Assembly: GCA_965203985.1 (NCBI GenBank)
Contig: CBDBDS010000011.1
Coordinates: 1-64,000, forward strand
Length of the DNA stretch: 64,000 nt
Reading direction: 5' to 3'
DNA from: Bin87 sp965203985
GTDB taxonomy: Bacteria > Chloroflexota > Dehalococcoidia > Lucifugimonadales > UBA3495
Shown: piece after piece, positions 9,200-17,258 of the stretch
Position numbering within the stretch: the stretch's first letter is position 1
How the letters are laid out: each line of letters starts with the position of its first letter
Program-made: the position numbers and the translations under genes
Notes under the pieces: model-generated
The model's database searches: none
What the model was told of the DNA's origin: nothing
The model's input: the letters and a program-made list of their open reading frames with translations, nothing else

Positions 9200-9904
9200 T
9201 CAGCCGGACAGGCTGCCGTCAACGGAAGCGATGCGCCCGTCGGCCATCTGGAGGCGCCGGTCGGCCATGTCGGCCAGCAGCAGATCGTGAGTGGCGGTGA
9301 CCACGGTGACGCCGCGACTGGCGCCGATGTCGCGCATGATGCCGCCGATGGTCTGTCCGGTTACGCTATCCAGTTCGCCCGTGGGTTCGTCGGCGAAGAG
9401 CACGGACGGGTCGGCGACCAGGGCACGGGCGATGGCGACGCGCTGCTGCTCCCCGCCGGATAGCTCGTAGGGGCGATGGCCGGAGCGGCCGGTAAGGCCC
9501 ACCAGGTCCAGGGCCTCGTTGGCGCGGCGGCGGCGGTCGCGCCACGACATGCCGGCGATGTGCAGGGGAAGTTCCACGTTCTCGAATGCCGACAGCAGGG
9601 GAATCAGCCCGAAGGACTGGAACACGAAGCCAATGCGGTCGCGGCGCAGACCGACCAGTTCCCGTTCCGGCATCTGGGACAGTTCGCGTCCTTCGAACCA
9701 CACCTTGCCGGAGCTGGGTCGGTCCAGTCCCGCCAGCAGGTTCAGCAGGGTGGTCTTTCCGGAACCGGAGCGGCCCACTAGGGCCACGAATTCGCCGGGC
9801 GCGATACTGACGGTGACCTCATTCACCGCGCGAACGGCGCTGTCTCCTTCGCCGAACTCGCGGACGACCGATTCCGAGGCCAGGGCAGCAGTCACTTCCG
9901 CCAT
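9200..9904 (-). CDS. ABC transporter ATP-binding protein, LolD/MacB type
   Basis: A 234-residue ATPase of the LolD/MacB class that usually drives FtsX-like permeases in lipoprotein, peptide or antibiotic export. Walker A GRSGSGKTTLLNLLAG, signature LSGGEQQRVAIARAL, Walker B VLFADEPTGELD and the H-loop TATHD are intact. EPTGELD is typical of this class. Start has ctgaggtaacccc upstream. It follows a second ATPase of the same class by 37 bases. No permease gene is in the window, so the partner must lie elsewhere. Confidence 0.88.
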   Translation of the reverse strand: MAEVTAALASESVVREFGEGDSAVRAVNEVTVSIAPGEFVALVGRSGSGKTTLLNLLAGLDRPSSGKVWFEGRELSQMPERELVGLRRDRIGFVFQSFGLIPLLSAFENVELPLHIAGMSWRDRRRRANEALDLVGLTGRSGHRPYELSGGEQQRVAIARALVADPSVLFADEPTGELDSVTGQTIGGIMRDIGASRGVTVVTATHDLLLADMADRRLQMADGRIASVDGSLSG

Positions 9905-9941
9905 GGGGTTACCTCAGTTCGCAACGCCGGGGACAGAGCGC

Positions 9942-11195
9942 TTAGTCGTCGGCAACGGTCTCCCACCTCTCCCGGCTGCGATGGGGAGCCGAGGCCGGGC
10001 GCAGGGTAATGGAGCCGGTATGCTCGTCCATGCCGGCAGTAGCCAGTCCCTCCAGCGACAACTGCTCCACGTATTCCCGGGGCAACTGGAGACGGCCGGC
10101 ACGGTCAACCACCAAGTACTCCTCCTCCTGGCCCTCGTCGCCCCGGTAAGAGGACATGAGGTAGGACTCGGAGCCGATGCGCCCATCCCTGATACGCACC
10201 ACGCGGTCCACCCAGCGCGCGATGCCGGCGTAGTGGGTGACGATGATGATGGTTACGCCGAACCGCCGGTTGATGCGCTGGAGCATCCGGAAGACGTCCT
10301 CGGCCATGTTGGTGTCGAGTTCGCCGGTGGGTTCGTCGGCCAGGAGCAACGGCGGGTTGTTGGCCAGGGCCACAGCGATGGCCACGCGCTGCTGCTCGCC
10401 GCCGGAAAGCTCCGACGGGTAGCGACGTCCTTTGTCGGACATCTGCAGGGCTTCCAGCAGTTCCTCGGCGCGTTCGCGGCGCTGTCGCTTGCCCGCGCCG
10501 GCTATCGCCTGGGGCAACTCGATGTTATCCCGCACGCTGAGGTACGGCACGAGGTTTCGGCCGGTGGCCTGCCACACGAACCCGACCTCGCGGCGACGAT
10601 AGGCGACCAGGTCCTGATCGGTGATGTCCAGCAGATCGCGCTCCCCCACCCGGATGCGGCCGGCCGAGGGGCGTTCGAGGCCGGCGAGGATGTTCAGCAG
10701 GGTAGTCTTGCCGGAACCGCTGGCGCCGACGATGCCGATCAGTTCTCCGGCCCGTACCTCAAGGTCGACGCCGCGCAGGGCAACCACTTCCAGGTCGGCC
10801 GGTTTGTAAATCTTAAAGAGGTCGTTGGCCTCGACGTACGCCGGCGTGGTCTCATCCTCATCGTCGGCCTCGGGCCACGGCTCGGGGGCCGGAGCCGGCG
10901 CGACGGGCCGCGCGCCGTTATCGGATGCGGGACGTGCCGGCGCCGCTGCGGAGACCGGAGCCTCGCCCAGCGACCCGTCGGATGCGTTGGAAGTCACCGC
11001 CGGAACCTCGGAGACTTCCTCCACCGGTGCCGGTGAGGTATCCGCTACGGGTGTCGGAGGAGTTTCCACTACGGCAACGGTTTCCTCGACGATGTTCGCC
11101 GGCGGTTGTTCGGCGGCCAGCCGAGCGCGCCGCTCCGGCGGCATGAACTGGCGAGCGTAATCGTCAGCGTTACTATTTTGAGGCGTTTCGGACAT
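9942..11195 (-). CDS. ABC transporter ATP-binding protein with long disordered N-terminal extension
   Basis: 417 residues. Residues 1 to about 135 are a Pro/Ala/Glu/Val-rich low-complexity segment. Residues about 135-350 are a LolD/MacB-class ATPase with GASGSGKTTLLNILAG, LSGGEQQRVAIAVAL, LLLADEPTGELD and VTHYAGIARWVD. The last 65 residues are an extra tail with an AbrB-like VVDRAGRLQLPREYVEQL stretch. Start at 11195 begins MSETPQ. It is cotranscribed with the shorter ATPase 37 bases downstream. Two ATPases without a permease is unusual; they may form a heterodimer or serve an MMPL/FtsX permease elsewhere. Confidence 0.85.
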   Translation of the reverse strand: MSETPQNSNADDYARQFMPPERRARLAAEQPPANIVEETVAVVETPPTPVADTSPAPVEEVSEVPAVTSNASDGSLGEAPVSAAAPARPASDNGARPVAPAPAPEPWPEADDEDETTPAYVEANDLFKIYKPADLEVVALRGVDLEVRAGELIGIVGASGSGKTTLLNILAGLERPSAGRIRVGERDLLDITDQDLVAYRRREVGFVWQATGRNLVPYLSVRDNIELPQAIAGAGKRQRRERAEELLEALQMSDKGRRYPSELSGGEQQRVAIAVALANNPPLLLADEPTGELDTNMAEDVFRMLQRINRRFGVTIIIVTHYAGIARWVDRVVRIRDGRIGSESYLMSSYRGDEGQEEEYLVVDRAGRLQLPREYVEQLSLEGLATAGMDEHTGSITLRPASAPHRSRERWETVADD

Positions 11196-11281
11196 TCTGG
11201 ACCATCTCAACCGAGGTGTTGCGGCCAACCTCCGGCATTATAACGCGCAATGCGGCGACGTGGCAGGTTTGAAATGAGGCA

Positions 11282-11303
11282 GGGCGAGCCAGTGAGCCCG
11301 CCC
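11282..11303 (-). terminator. Possible terminator hairpin after the arsenite methyltransferase gene
   Basis: A GGGCGGGC/GCTCGCCC type stem lies 32 bases beyond the arsM stop, with only a weak T-rich tail. Low confidence. Confidence 0.3.
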
Positions 11304-11334
11304 CTTCCCGAAGTCTTTCGGAATGTCGGAGCGA

Positions 11335-12210
11335 CTACTCGGGTTTGCGTGCCGACACCTTGACGCTGGCGACGTTCAGGGGAACGTCGTCCTCGTCAAG
11401 GCGGATCGACTCGTCGATGGTCGCGATGTCTACGAAGCCAGCCGATTCCATGCGGGACAGGTAGGTGCCGCGATACTCGGCGCCGCCGATGCAAGCGGCC
11501 CAGGACTCGGCGTCGGTCAGGCGCGGGCCATCCTCGCTCAGCGCCAGCATATCGGACACGTGGAGCCGGCCGCCGGGCGTCAGCACGCGGAAGGCTTCCC
11601 GGAAGACAGCGTCCTTGTCGGGAGACAGGCAGATAACGCAGTTGCTGATCACCACGTTTACGCTGGCATCGGGCAGGGGGATGTCCTCGAGATGGCCCTT
11701 CACAAACTCGACGTTGGTGACGCCCATGCGGTCGCGGTTGGCGTTGGCCAGGGCAAGCATCTCGGGGGTCATGTCCAGCCCGAAGACCCGGCCCGACTCG
11801 CCCACCTGCTCGGCCGCGATAAAGCAGTCGATGCCGCCGCCGGAACCCAGGTCCAGCACGGTTTCGCCGGGGCGCAGGTCGGCCAAGGCGGTGGGGTTGC
11901 CGCAGCCGGCGGAGGCGGCCATCGCCTCCACGGGCAGGCCCTGGAGCTGGGCCTCGTTGTATAGGGCCATGGCGCGCTCGGTGTCGGCGGGGCCGCAGCA
12001 GACGGCGGCGGTGGTGTCGCCACAACCGCAGGCAGCGGCGTCGTGGCCGCAATCGTCTCCGCCGCAGGTGCCGTGGCCGCAGTTTTCGGCGCCGCAGCCC
12101 TCACCCTGGGGCGTGACATCGGTCAACTGGATCACCCGCAAGGCGCGCTGGCCGTAGTGGTCCTGGACGGCCTGGCGGATTTCGTCGGTATTGTTCGGTA
12201 CAGTCGTCAT
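11335..12210 (-). CDS. arsM: Arsenite S-adenosylmethionine methyltransferase with Cys-rich insert
   Basis: Methylates As(III) using SAM and thiols. The SAM loop is TVLDLGSGGGIDCF near residue 120. The arsenic-binding cysteines are present: SAGCGNP (C103), NCVI (C191) and AACIGGAEY (C240). The family's AVQDHYG start is also seen. Unusual is a segment at residues 39-72 with eight cysteines (39, 44, 49, 54, 61, 63, 71, 72) and two histidines in CG-H/D-rich spacing, looking like an added metal- or metalloid-binding lobe. The start at 12210 has gggaggcgctg upstream. No arsR or ars transporter is adjacent. Confidence 0.88.
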   Translation of the reverse strand: MTTVPNNTDEIRQAVQDHYGQRALRVIQLTDVTPQGEGCGAENCGHGTCGGDDCGHDAAACGCGDTTAAVCCGPADTERAMALYNEAQLQGLPVEAMAASAGCGNPTALADLRPGETVLDLGSGGGIDCFIAAEQVGESGRVFGLDMTPEMLALANANRDRMGVTNVEFVKGHLEDIPLPDASVNVVISNCVICLSPDKDAVFREAFRVLTPGGRLHVSDMLALSEDGPRLTDAESWAACIGGAEYRGTYLSRMESAGFVDIATIDESIRLDEDDVPLNVASVKVSARKPE

Positions 12211-12354
12211 CAGCGCCTCCCGGGTATCTGGAAACAGCAGGTTGGATAAAAGCAATGCTACGCCGGCTGGGGGCGGGCGTCAAACCGACTCACGTTGACC
12301 GGATACAATTGAAACCGGCGTTATTTGGCACTACAGCCCCGCGGGAGGACCGAG

Positions 12355-12825
12355 ATGACTACAATAGATCACCGGGAACTGAGCAATGATGCCGTTCCTC
12401 CATCGGCAATAAAATGGGTAACGCCTGATTTGCTACGGCATCTTCGGATTTATCATTGCGACATTGTGGTTGGTCGGAGAACCCATCTCGGTCGCGAATA
12501 CGTCGAAGAGATCAGACAAGCGGAAGATCTGGGCATTGTTCGGCGCAATGCCGATATGGAAATAGCCAATTCCCTGGTAACGCTGCGCGGCCACCGAGAA
12601 GCAGATGGTGCGCGTGTGTGGGCTGTCTTCGAAGCTGCGGTCAGCATCCGTGACATCCATGTCGAACTGGTACGCCAGCGCGCGGATATTCTGGCTGTCG
12701 TGTACAGTGAGCCGGCGCTGGCTGTGATAATCGGCGAAAGCATCCAACCACCCAGTCTGTTGCGTGCCGCCGCACTTGGTGTGACCATAATTACCGCTCC
12801 TCCCCGGAAGGCGTCCTGGATTTAA
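12355..12825 (+). CDS. Hypothetical protein, lower GC than neighbours
   Basis: I do not recognise this 156-residue protein. It begins MTTIDHRELSND and has an alternating alpha/beta pattern. A mid-protein NSLVTLRGHREADGARVW stretch is followed by helix AAVSIRDIHVELVRQRADI and strands LAVVYSEPALAVIIGES. No signal peptide, membrane segment or cysteine motif. gcgggaggaccgag precedes the ATG, supporting it as a real gene. Base composition is visibly nearer 50% GC than the flanking genes, which hints at later acquisition. The antisense frame here is also open but lacks a ribosome site. Confidence 0.55.
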   Translation: MTTIDHRELSNDAVPPSAIKWVTPDLLRHLRIYHCDIVVGRRTHLGREYVEEIRQAEDLGIVRRNADMEIANSLVTLRGHREADGARVWAVFEAAVSIRDIHVELVRQRADILAVVYSEPALAVIIGESIQPPSLLRAAALGVTIITAPPRKASWI

Positions 12826-12961
12826 TCGATTCATTGTCTTGTTGCCAGTGCCAGGCGCACAAAACTCGTCAGGAAGCGGTGGCCGTTGCGTATCCGTGTT
12901 GCCGGTGTTGTAGGCGCGTGCTACATTGCCTTACGCCATACCAAGCACGGAGTTAACCCTT

Positions 12962-14047
12962 ATGAGAATTACCGGCGGCACCACGCGCGTTTTGCAGACA
13001 CCGGCGGACAACCCGCTGGTGGTGGGCATCGACCAACCGGGCACCCGCGAGTTCGTCACTTTGGAACTCCACACCGACGAAGGCATCAACGGCATCGGCC
13101 TCACCTTTTTCGGCGGGCCGCTGGTGCACGCGCTGCGGCGGGCGGTGGACGACCTGGTGGAACTGTCAGTAGGTGAAGACCCGATGAATCCCGAGGCCGT
13201 GTGGGGCAAGCTGATGGACGCCTGCTCGTCCGCCGGGCCGGAGGGCATCCTTTCCTTGGGTCTCGCGCCCATCGACATGGCGGTGTGGGACATCAAGGGC
13301 AAGGCGCTGGACCAGACGGTGTGCGGGCTGATGGGCGGCTACCGGGACCGGGCGCCCACCTACGCCAGCGGCGCGCTGATGCGGCCCATGGGCCTGGAGT
13401 ACCTGTCCGAGGCCGGCCCGCGCCTGGTGGAGCAGGGGTTCCGCCAGATGAAGACGCAGATGGGCGCGGAACTGACGGCAGCCCGTGAGGTGGCCCGCAT
13501 CCGTACCCTGCGGGACGCCATCGGCCCGGACATCGACCTGATGTGCGACATCAACCAGCTTTGGAACGTGAACCAGGCCATCCAGATCGGCAGCATGGTT
13601 GAGGAGTACCACCTCTTCTGGCTGGAGGACGTGGTCGCGCGGGACGACTACCAGGGCCTGGCGCGTGTGGCCGACGCTCTGACCACGCCCATCGCCGCCG
13701 GCGAGTACGTCTACGGCATCCGGCCGTTCCGTCACATGGTGGAGCAGCGCAGCATCGACATCGTGATGGTGGACCTGCTGCGCGCCGGGGGGATCACGCC
13801 CTTCCGCAAGATCGCCGGCATGGCTGAGGCCTTCAACCTGCCAGTGGTGTCCCACCTGATACCGGAAGTGCAGGTGCACACGATCTCGGCCATTCCCAAC
13901 GGGCTGACGGTGGAGTACATGCCGTGGTCGCTGCGGCTGTTCGACGAGACGCCGGACATCGTGGACGGGGACCTGGTGGTGCCCGACCGGCCGGGGCTGG
14001 GTCTATCGTTCAGCCAGGACGCCATTGCCCAGTACCAGGTCGCCTGA
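12962..14047 (+). CDS. Mandelate racemase/muconate lactonizing enzyme family protein (enolase superfamily)
   Basis: 361 residues with the capping domain and TIM barrel of the enolase superfamily, which abstracts a proton next to a carboxylate in sugar-acid dehydration or racemisation. Metal ligands D196 (CDINQ), E222 (WLEDV) and E248 (AAGEY) are present, as is the D271/H298 catalytic dyad (VMVDLLRAGG, VSHLIPEV). The usual KxK on the second strand reads K164-T-Q166, so the second lysine is replaced. Start at 12962 has ggag upstream. A NIPSNAP gene follows. Substrate not predictable. Confidence 0.88.
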   Translation: MRITGGTTRVLQTPADNPLVVGIDQPGTREFVTLELHTDEGINGIGLTFFGGPLVHALRRAVDDLVELSVGEDPMNPEAVWGKLMDACSSAGPEGILSLGLAPIDMAVWDIKGKALDQTVCGLMGGYRDRAPTYASGALMRPMGLEYLSEAGPRLVEQGFRQMKTQMGAELTAAREVARIRTLRDAIGPDIDLMCDINQLWNVNQAIQIGSMVEEYHLFWLEDVVARDDYQGLARVADALTTPIAAGEYVYGIRPFRHMVEQRSIDIVMVDLLRAGGITPFRKIAGMAEAFNLPVVSHLIPEVQVHTISAIPNGLTVEYMPWSLRLFDETPDIVDGDLVVPDRPGLGLSFSQDAIAQYQVA

Positions 14048-14058
14048 CCGTGGGCAAT

Positions 14059-14119
14059 TTGCATGGATGTACAGGATATTCAGGATAAATTTATCCCTTT
14101 ATCTTGTTTATCCATGCAA
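14059..14119. repeat. Nested palindrome between the enolase-family and NIPSNAP genes
   Basis: Outer arms ttgcatggat (14059-14068) and atccatgcaa (14110-14119) enclose a second palindrome, ggataaatttatcc, at 14083-14096. The interior caggatattcaggat resembles the core of the larger elements at 22.8, 27.4 and 36.2 kb. Could act as an mRNA hairpin before the NIPSNAP gene. Confidence 0.6.
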
Positions 14120-14141
14120 GCAAAACTCAAGGAGGATAATA

Positions 14142-14453
14142 ATGGCTACCTACCAGTTGCGCATCTACACCATCAACCGCGGCATGATGGACTCGTGGCT
14201 CGGCCTGTTCAACGAGCACATCCGGCCGCTGCACGACCGCCTGGGCATCCCGGTGGTTTCCAGCTACGTGAACGCTGACCGCACGGAATTCATCTGGGTG
14301 CGGCGGTTCGACAGCGCCGACCAGATCGCCGAGAAGGAAGCGGCCTACTTCGCGTCGCCGGAGCGGAGCGCCCTGGGCGACCGTCCCACCAGCCACATCG
14401 CCAAGATGGAAGTGCGCGTTATGGACGGCGTGGAGGCGGCTGCGGCGGCCTGA
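14142..14453 (+). CDS. NIPSNAP-family protein
   Basis: A 103-residue ferredoxin-like alpha/beta-barrel protein. YQLRIYTINRGMMDSWL at the start, and VWVRRF-type strand followed by a helix (here FIWVRRFDSADQIAEKEA), are typical of NIPSNAP domains. Members bind small molecules or act in catabolic pathways, but no reaction is settled. A strong aaggaggataata precedes the ATG; the longer frame starting in the upstream palindrome is rejected. Its position right after the enolase-family enzyme suggests they work on one pathway. Confidence 0.82.
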   Translation: MATYQLRIYTINRGMMDSWLGLFNEHIRPLHDRLGIPVVSSYVNADRTEFIWVRRFDSADQIAEKEAAYFASPERSALGDRPTSHIAKMEVRVMDGVEAAAAA

Positions 14454-14490
14454 CCTCAGCCGCACGGCGGGGCACGCAGGTGCCCGTTTT

Positions 14491-14580
14491 GTCATCGCGA
14501 GGAGCGCAGCGCCGTGGCGATTTCGTTCCCGCGGCGGCGTTGCTTACCCAACGAGATTGCTGCGCTTCGCTCGCAATGAC
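14491..14580. repeat. REP-like palindromic element, copy A
   Basis: Starts gtcatcgcgaggagcgcag and ends cgcttcgctcgcaatgac, the reverse complement of the same motif, with a G/C-rich centre. Degenerate versions of the outer acgcgtacccggttt motif lie on both sides (about 14474-14488 and 14592-14603). Same family as 19770, 30725 and 59798. Confidence 0.75.
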
Positions 14581-14635
14581 AGCTCCGGGGAAATGGGTAT
14601 GCGTAAGCACAGCAGGGGCGGACGATGTTTCGCAC

Positions 14636-15148
14636 CTATGAGGTTTCGGATGGCGCCGGCTCGGCGTGGCGTTCGTGCCAGCCGGCGTTGACGTTGCTCC
14701 AGTATTCTTCCCAGTTGCGGCGGGTGTCCGCCTCGGTGGCGCCGCCCCAGTAGCCGGGGGACACCAGGGGCAGAGCTTGCTCCACGCGAATGAGGACCAC
14801 GGCGCGCACGCTGTCGGCCAGGCTTGTCACGTTGGATGGACCGTTGCGCATCCGCTCCTTCACCGTTGCCTCCAGCTCGTCGCCGGAGTGGACGGCCACG
14901 GTGCCCTTGAAACGGTAGCCCTTGCGAGCGAACTGGTCCACGACGTTGATCTCGATGGACGGGTTATGCTCCAGGTTGCGCATGGTGCCCGGCGAAGCCA
15001 GGTCCGTGAACAGGATGTGATCGTCGTCCCAGATCATGGTGGTGGCCTTGGGCGACAGGTTGGGGGTGCCGTCGGGGCAGACGGTGGCGGCGAAGATCAG
15101 GCGCTGCTCGGTCAGGACCCGCTTCATGTCGTCGGTCAGAATTCCCAT
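14636..15148 (-). CDS. Pyridoxamine 5'-phosphate oxidase family protein
   Basis: 170 residues with the PPOX split barrel: MKRVLTEQRLIFAATVCPDG, then NLSPKATTMIWDDDHILF and a KGYRFKGTVAVHSG strand pair, ending in a GYWGGATEADTRRNWEEYW tail. Likely binds FMN or F420. It is the last gene of a three-gene minus-strand cluster with a GNAT acetyltransferase (20 bases upstream) and Uma2. ggaggcacaccccgc precedes the ATG. Confidence 0.8.
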   Translation of the reverse strand: MGILTDDMKRVLTEQRLIFAATVCPDGTPNLSPKATTMIWDDDHILFTDLASPGTMRNLEHNPSIEINVVDQFARKGYRFKGTVAVHSGDELEATVKERMRNGPSNVTSLADSVRAVVLIRVEQALPLVSPGYWGGATEADTRRNWEEYWSNVNAGWHERHAEPAPSETS

Positions 15149-15168
15149 GCGGGGTGTGCCTCCGGTTC

Positions 15169-15612
15169 CTACAGTTCCTTGACCATTTCGCGGTGGGGGA
15201 TGCCGGCCTCCTCGAAAACCTCACCGACTTCCCGGTAGCCGTGGCCGGCGTAAAAGGACTTGACGTACTCCTGGGCGTGGAGGGTGATTTGCCGGAACCC
15301 CCGTTCGCGGCCCTGTTCTTCCAAAAAGTCGAGCACCTGTCCGCCCACGCCATCGCGCCGCCTGTCCTGTTCCACCGCCATGCGCCCGATGTGCGGCCCC
15401 TTGCCGTCCACGTCCGGCAGGAGCCGGCCGGTGCCGATGACGACGCCGTCGTGCAGGGCCACGGCGTGGACGGTGTCGTCATCGGTATCAAATTCATCCA
15501 GCTCGATGTCGGCGGGGACACCCTGCTCGCCCACGAAGACGCGGATGCGCAGGCTGAACGCCGCCTCGAGTTCGGCGGGCGTTTCGATCAGTTTGACGGT
15601 GATGGATGGCAT
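15169..15612 (-). CDS. GNAT-family N-acetyltransferase
   Basis: 147 residues with the GNAT fold. The acetyl-CoA loop is QDRRRDGVGGQVLDFL (R/Q-x-x-G-x-G type), preceded by IGRMAVE and followed by ITLHAQEYVKSFYAGHGYREVGE. The C-terminal EAGIPHREMVKEL ending is common in the ElaA/YjcF-like subgroup, which acetylates small amines. Lies between Uma2 (24 bases upstream) and a PPOX gene in one likely transcript. Confidence 0.87.
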   Translation of the reverse strand: MPSITVKLIETPAELEAAFSLRIRVFVGEQGVPADIELDEFDTDDDTVHAVALHDGVVIGTGRLLPDVDGKGPHIGRMAVEQDRRRDGVGGQVLDFLEEQGRERGFRQITLHAQEYVKSFYAGHGYREVGEVFEEAGIPHREMVKEL

Positions 15613-15636
15613 CGTTTTCGCTTGGCGGCTGCAGAT

Positions 15637-16194
15637 TCAGGTAGCGAAAATAGCCCGGACCGGGCACATGAAGCCGGCCAGGATTTCGCCACAATCCAGA
15701 ATATCGTCTTCGCTAAGGGTTCGCGTCGGTCCTTCGGCGGGCAGCACGAGAACGGTCCGGGTGTTCGGATAGATGATCAAAACCAGGCGAACGCCATGGC
15801 GCAGCCACATTTGCGCCTTGTCGTATATAGCCGCGGTACGGTCTCCGGGCGACGACACTTCCGCCACCAGATCCGGCACCACCTCGGCATATCCGCTGAC
15901 CCGTTGATCCAACGGGAGCCGTTCCGCCGAAATGAACGCAATATCCGGTTCGCGGACTGTATCGGGCTCCCGTTCCAGACGTATTCCGGCATCGGAACCC
16001 ACCACGCGACCCAAACGGCGCGGACGTACAAATGTGCGGAGTTCGGTGGCGAAGTTGATGACGATCTCGCCGTGCTCAATTCCGGCAGCCACTGTTTCGT
16101 GCAGGACCCCCCTGATCAGTTCGCCGCGCACCCCCTGAACATACAGATCCAGGAGGTCGTCAGCGGTTAGCAATTTTTGTGCGGCGGTGGTCAT
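15637..16194 (-). CDS. Uma2-family putative restriction-endonuclease-fold protein
   Basis: 185 residues of the Uma2 (DUF820) PD-(D/E)xK-like family. Diagnostic elements: an N-terminal LTADDLLDL, GELIRGVLHE, then REPDIAFIS (the active-site Asp strand), PDLVAEVSSPGDR (the ExK-like strand) and a YDKAQMWLRHGVRLVLIIYP helix-strand. Such proteins are abundant in Chloroflexi and Cyanobacteria; most have no proven role. A second, unrelated-looking Uma2 lies at 59968. Confidence 0.88.
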   Translation of the reverse strand: MTTAAQKLLTADDLLDLYVQGVRGELIRGVLHETVAAGIEHGEIVINFATELRTFVRPRRLGRVVGSDAGIRLEREPDTVREPDIAFISAERLPLDQRVSGYAEVVPDLVAEVSSPGDRTAAIYDKAQMWLRHGVRLVLIIYPNTRTVLVLPAEGPTRTLSEDDILDCGEILAGFMCPVRAIFAT

Positions 16195-16251
16195 GGTGTG
16201 TACCGTGGGCGAAACGAGTCTAACACCGCGCGTTTGACAGCGGCAAACCGG

Positions 16252-16286
16252 AAAAAGCTGCCGCCCGCAATCCTGCCGGCGGCAGC
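16252..16286 (-). terminator. Rho-independent terminator after the duplicated-domain protein
   Basis: On the minus strand a 9-bp GCTGCCGCC/GGCGGCAGC stem with a 12-base loop is followed by TTTTT. It ends the transcript of the gene stopping at 16323. Confidence 0.85.
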
Positions 16287-16322
16287 AAATTCGGCCTGAT
16301 GGCCGTGGGTGGCGCTGTTGGG

Positions 16323-17174
16323 TTACTGCACCAGGTTGGGCGTGACCTCGGCGGGGATGCCGCCGGCTTCCATCTCGCGGCCGCGGGATTCCACCTGGGG
16401 GATCACCGAGGCGAGGAGGTCCTCGTCCAGGTCAGCAGCAACGCCGGGGTAGCCGGCCCGCTCCAGCATGGCCTTGAGCTTGCCGGTCTTGAACTGATCG
16501 AGGCACCAGCCCAGCGGGTCGGGGACCAGGGTCTTGTCCCAGAAGATCCGGTGGTTCTTGTTGCGCGGGCCGTAGTGGTAGTGCGGCTCGTCGCGGAAGC
16601 AGTCGAAGGCCAGCAGTTCAGTCTCTTCCGTGAACACGCGGCCCGTGTTGCCGGCGAGGTCGCTGAGCACGTGGATGGCCAGCCCGCCATCGCCGGAGGC
16701 CTGGCGGCGCATCTCGAGGCCGAAGCGGATGTTGCCGGCTTCGATGATGTCGGTGCCGCGGTTGTGCTTGACGGTGTTGCGCTCGGCGGCGAACTTGACC
16801 CGGGCGGTGGCGTCCACCTCGTCCAGCGCCGCGTTGACCGCGTTCATATCCAGCGCGCCGGCGGCGTCAGCATGGCCGGCGCGGGTCAGCATGGCGCCCA
16901 GGTTGCTGCGCATGGTCTTCACCGACCAGCCGATGGGGTTGCCGTCGACCGTGTGGTCCATGCGGTAGTTGATGTTCTCGCCGTCCGGCGCGTAAACGTA
17001 GCTTTTCTCGATGTCGAAGCAGTTGAAGCGCAGCGCAGTCTCGCCGCCCACTTCAACCAGAATGACCACGCCTTGGTCGGAATGGTCCTGGATGTTGCCG
17101 TCCCATAGTTCATGCTGGACGACAAAGCCCACGTTGCCCGCGTCAAACCGAATTCTGCCCCTCTGAGTCGTCAT
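16323..17174 (-). CDS. Uncharacterised protein made of two tandem homologous domains
   Basis: I do not recognise a named family. The 283 residues clearly consist of two copies of one unit, about residues 12-125 and 143-265. Shared positions include GN[VI]xF, an FxCF (FNCFDIEKSYVYAP / FDCFRDEPHYHYGP) strand, the PIGW / PLGW turn, and AMLTRAGHADAAGALD / AMLERAGYPGVAADLD. No signal peptide or membrane segment, so cytoplasmic. A strong aaggaggaaaccaact precedes the ATG, and a good terminator follows. The unit length and beta-rich pattern suggest a small beta-barrel or cupin-like pair, but this is a guess. Confidence 0.75.
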   Translation of the reverse strand: MTTQRGRIRFDAGNVGFVVQHELWDGNIQDHSDQGVVILVEVGGETALRFNCFDIEKSYVYAPDGENINYRMDHTVDGNPIGWSVKTMRSNLGAMLTRAGHADAAGALDMNAVNAALDEVDATARVKFAAERNTVKHNRGTDIIEAGNIRFGLEMRRQASGDGGLAIHVLSDLAGNTGRVFTEETELLAFDCFRDEPHYHYGPRNKNHRIFWDKTLVPDPLGWCLDQFKTGKLKAMLERAGYPGVAADLDEDLLASVIPQVESRGREMEAGGIPAEVTPNLVQ

Positions 17175-17258
17175 AGTTGGTTTCCTCCTTTTTTGAGAAC
17201 GAAATTAGGCGAAATATAACCGGGCGGTTTCGTGGGTGTCAAACAGGTTACTGATCGA

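Noticed and set aside
9519..11036. 505-residue plus-strand open frame
   Set aside because: Antisense to the two ABC ATPases; no family features.
14491..14580. Possible CRISPR or tRNA-like element
   Set aside because: It is a single palindrome with copies scattered singly across the window, not an array with spacers.
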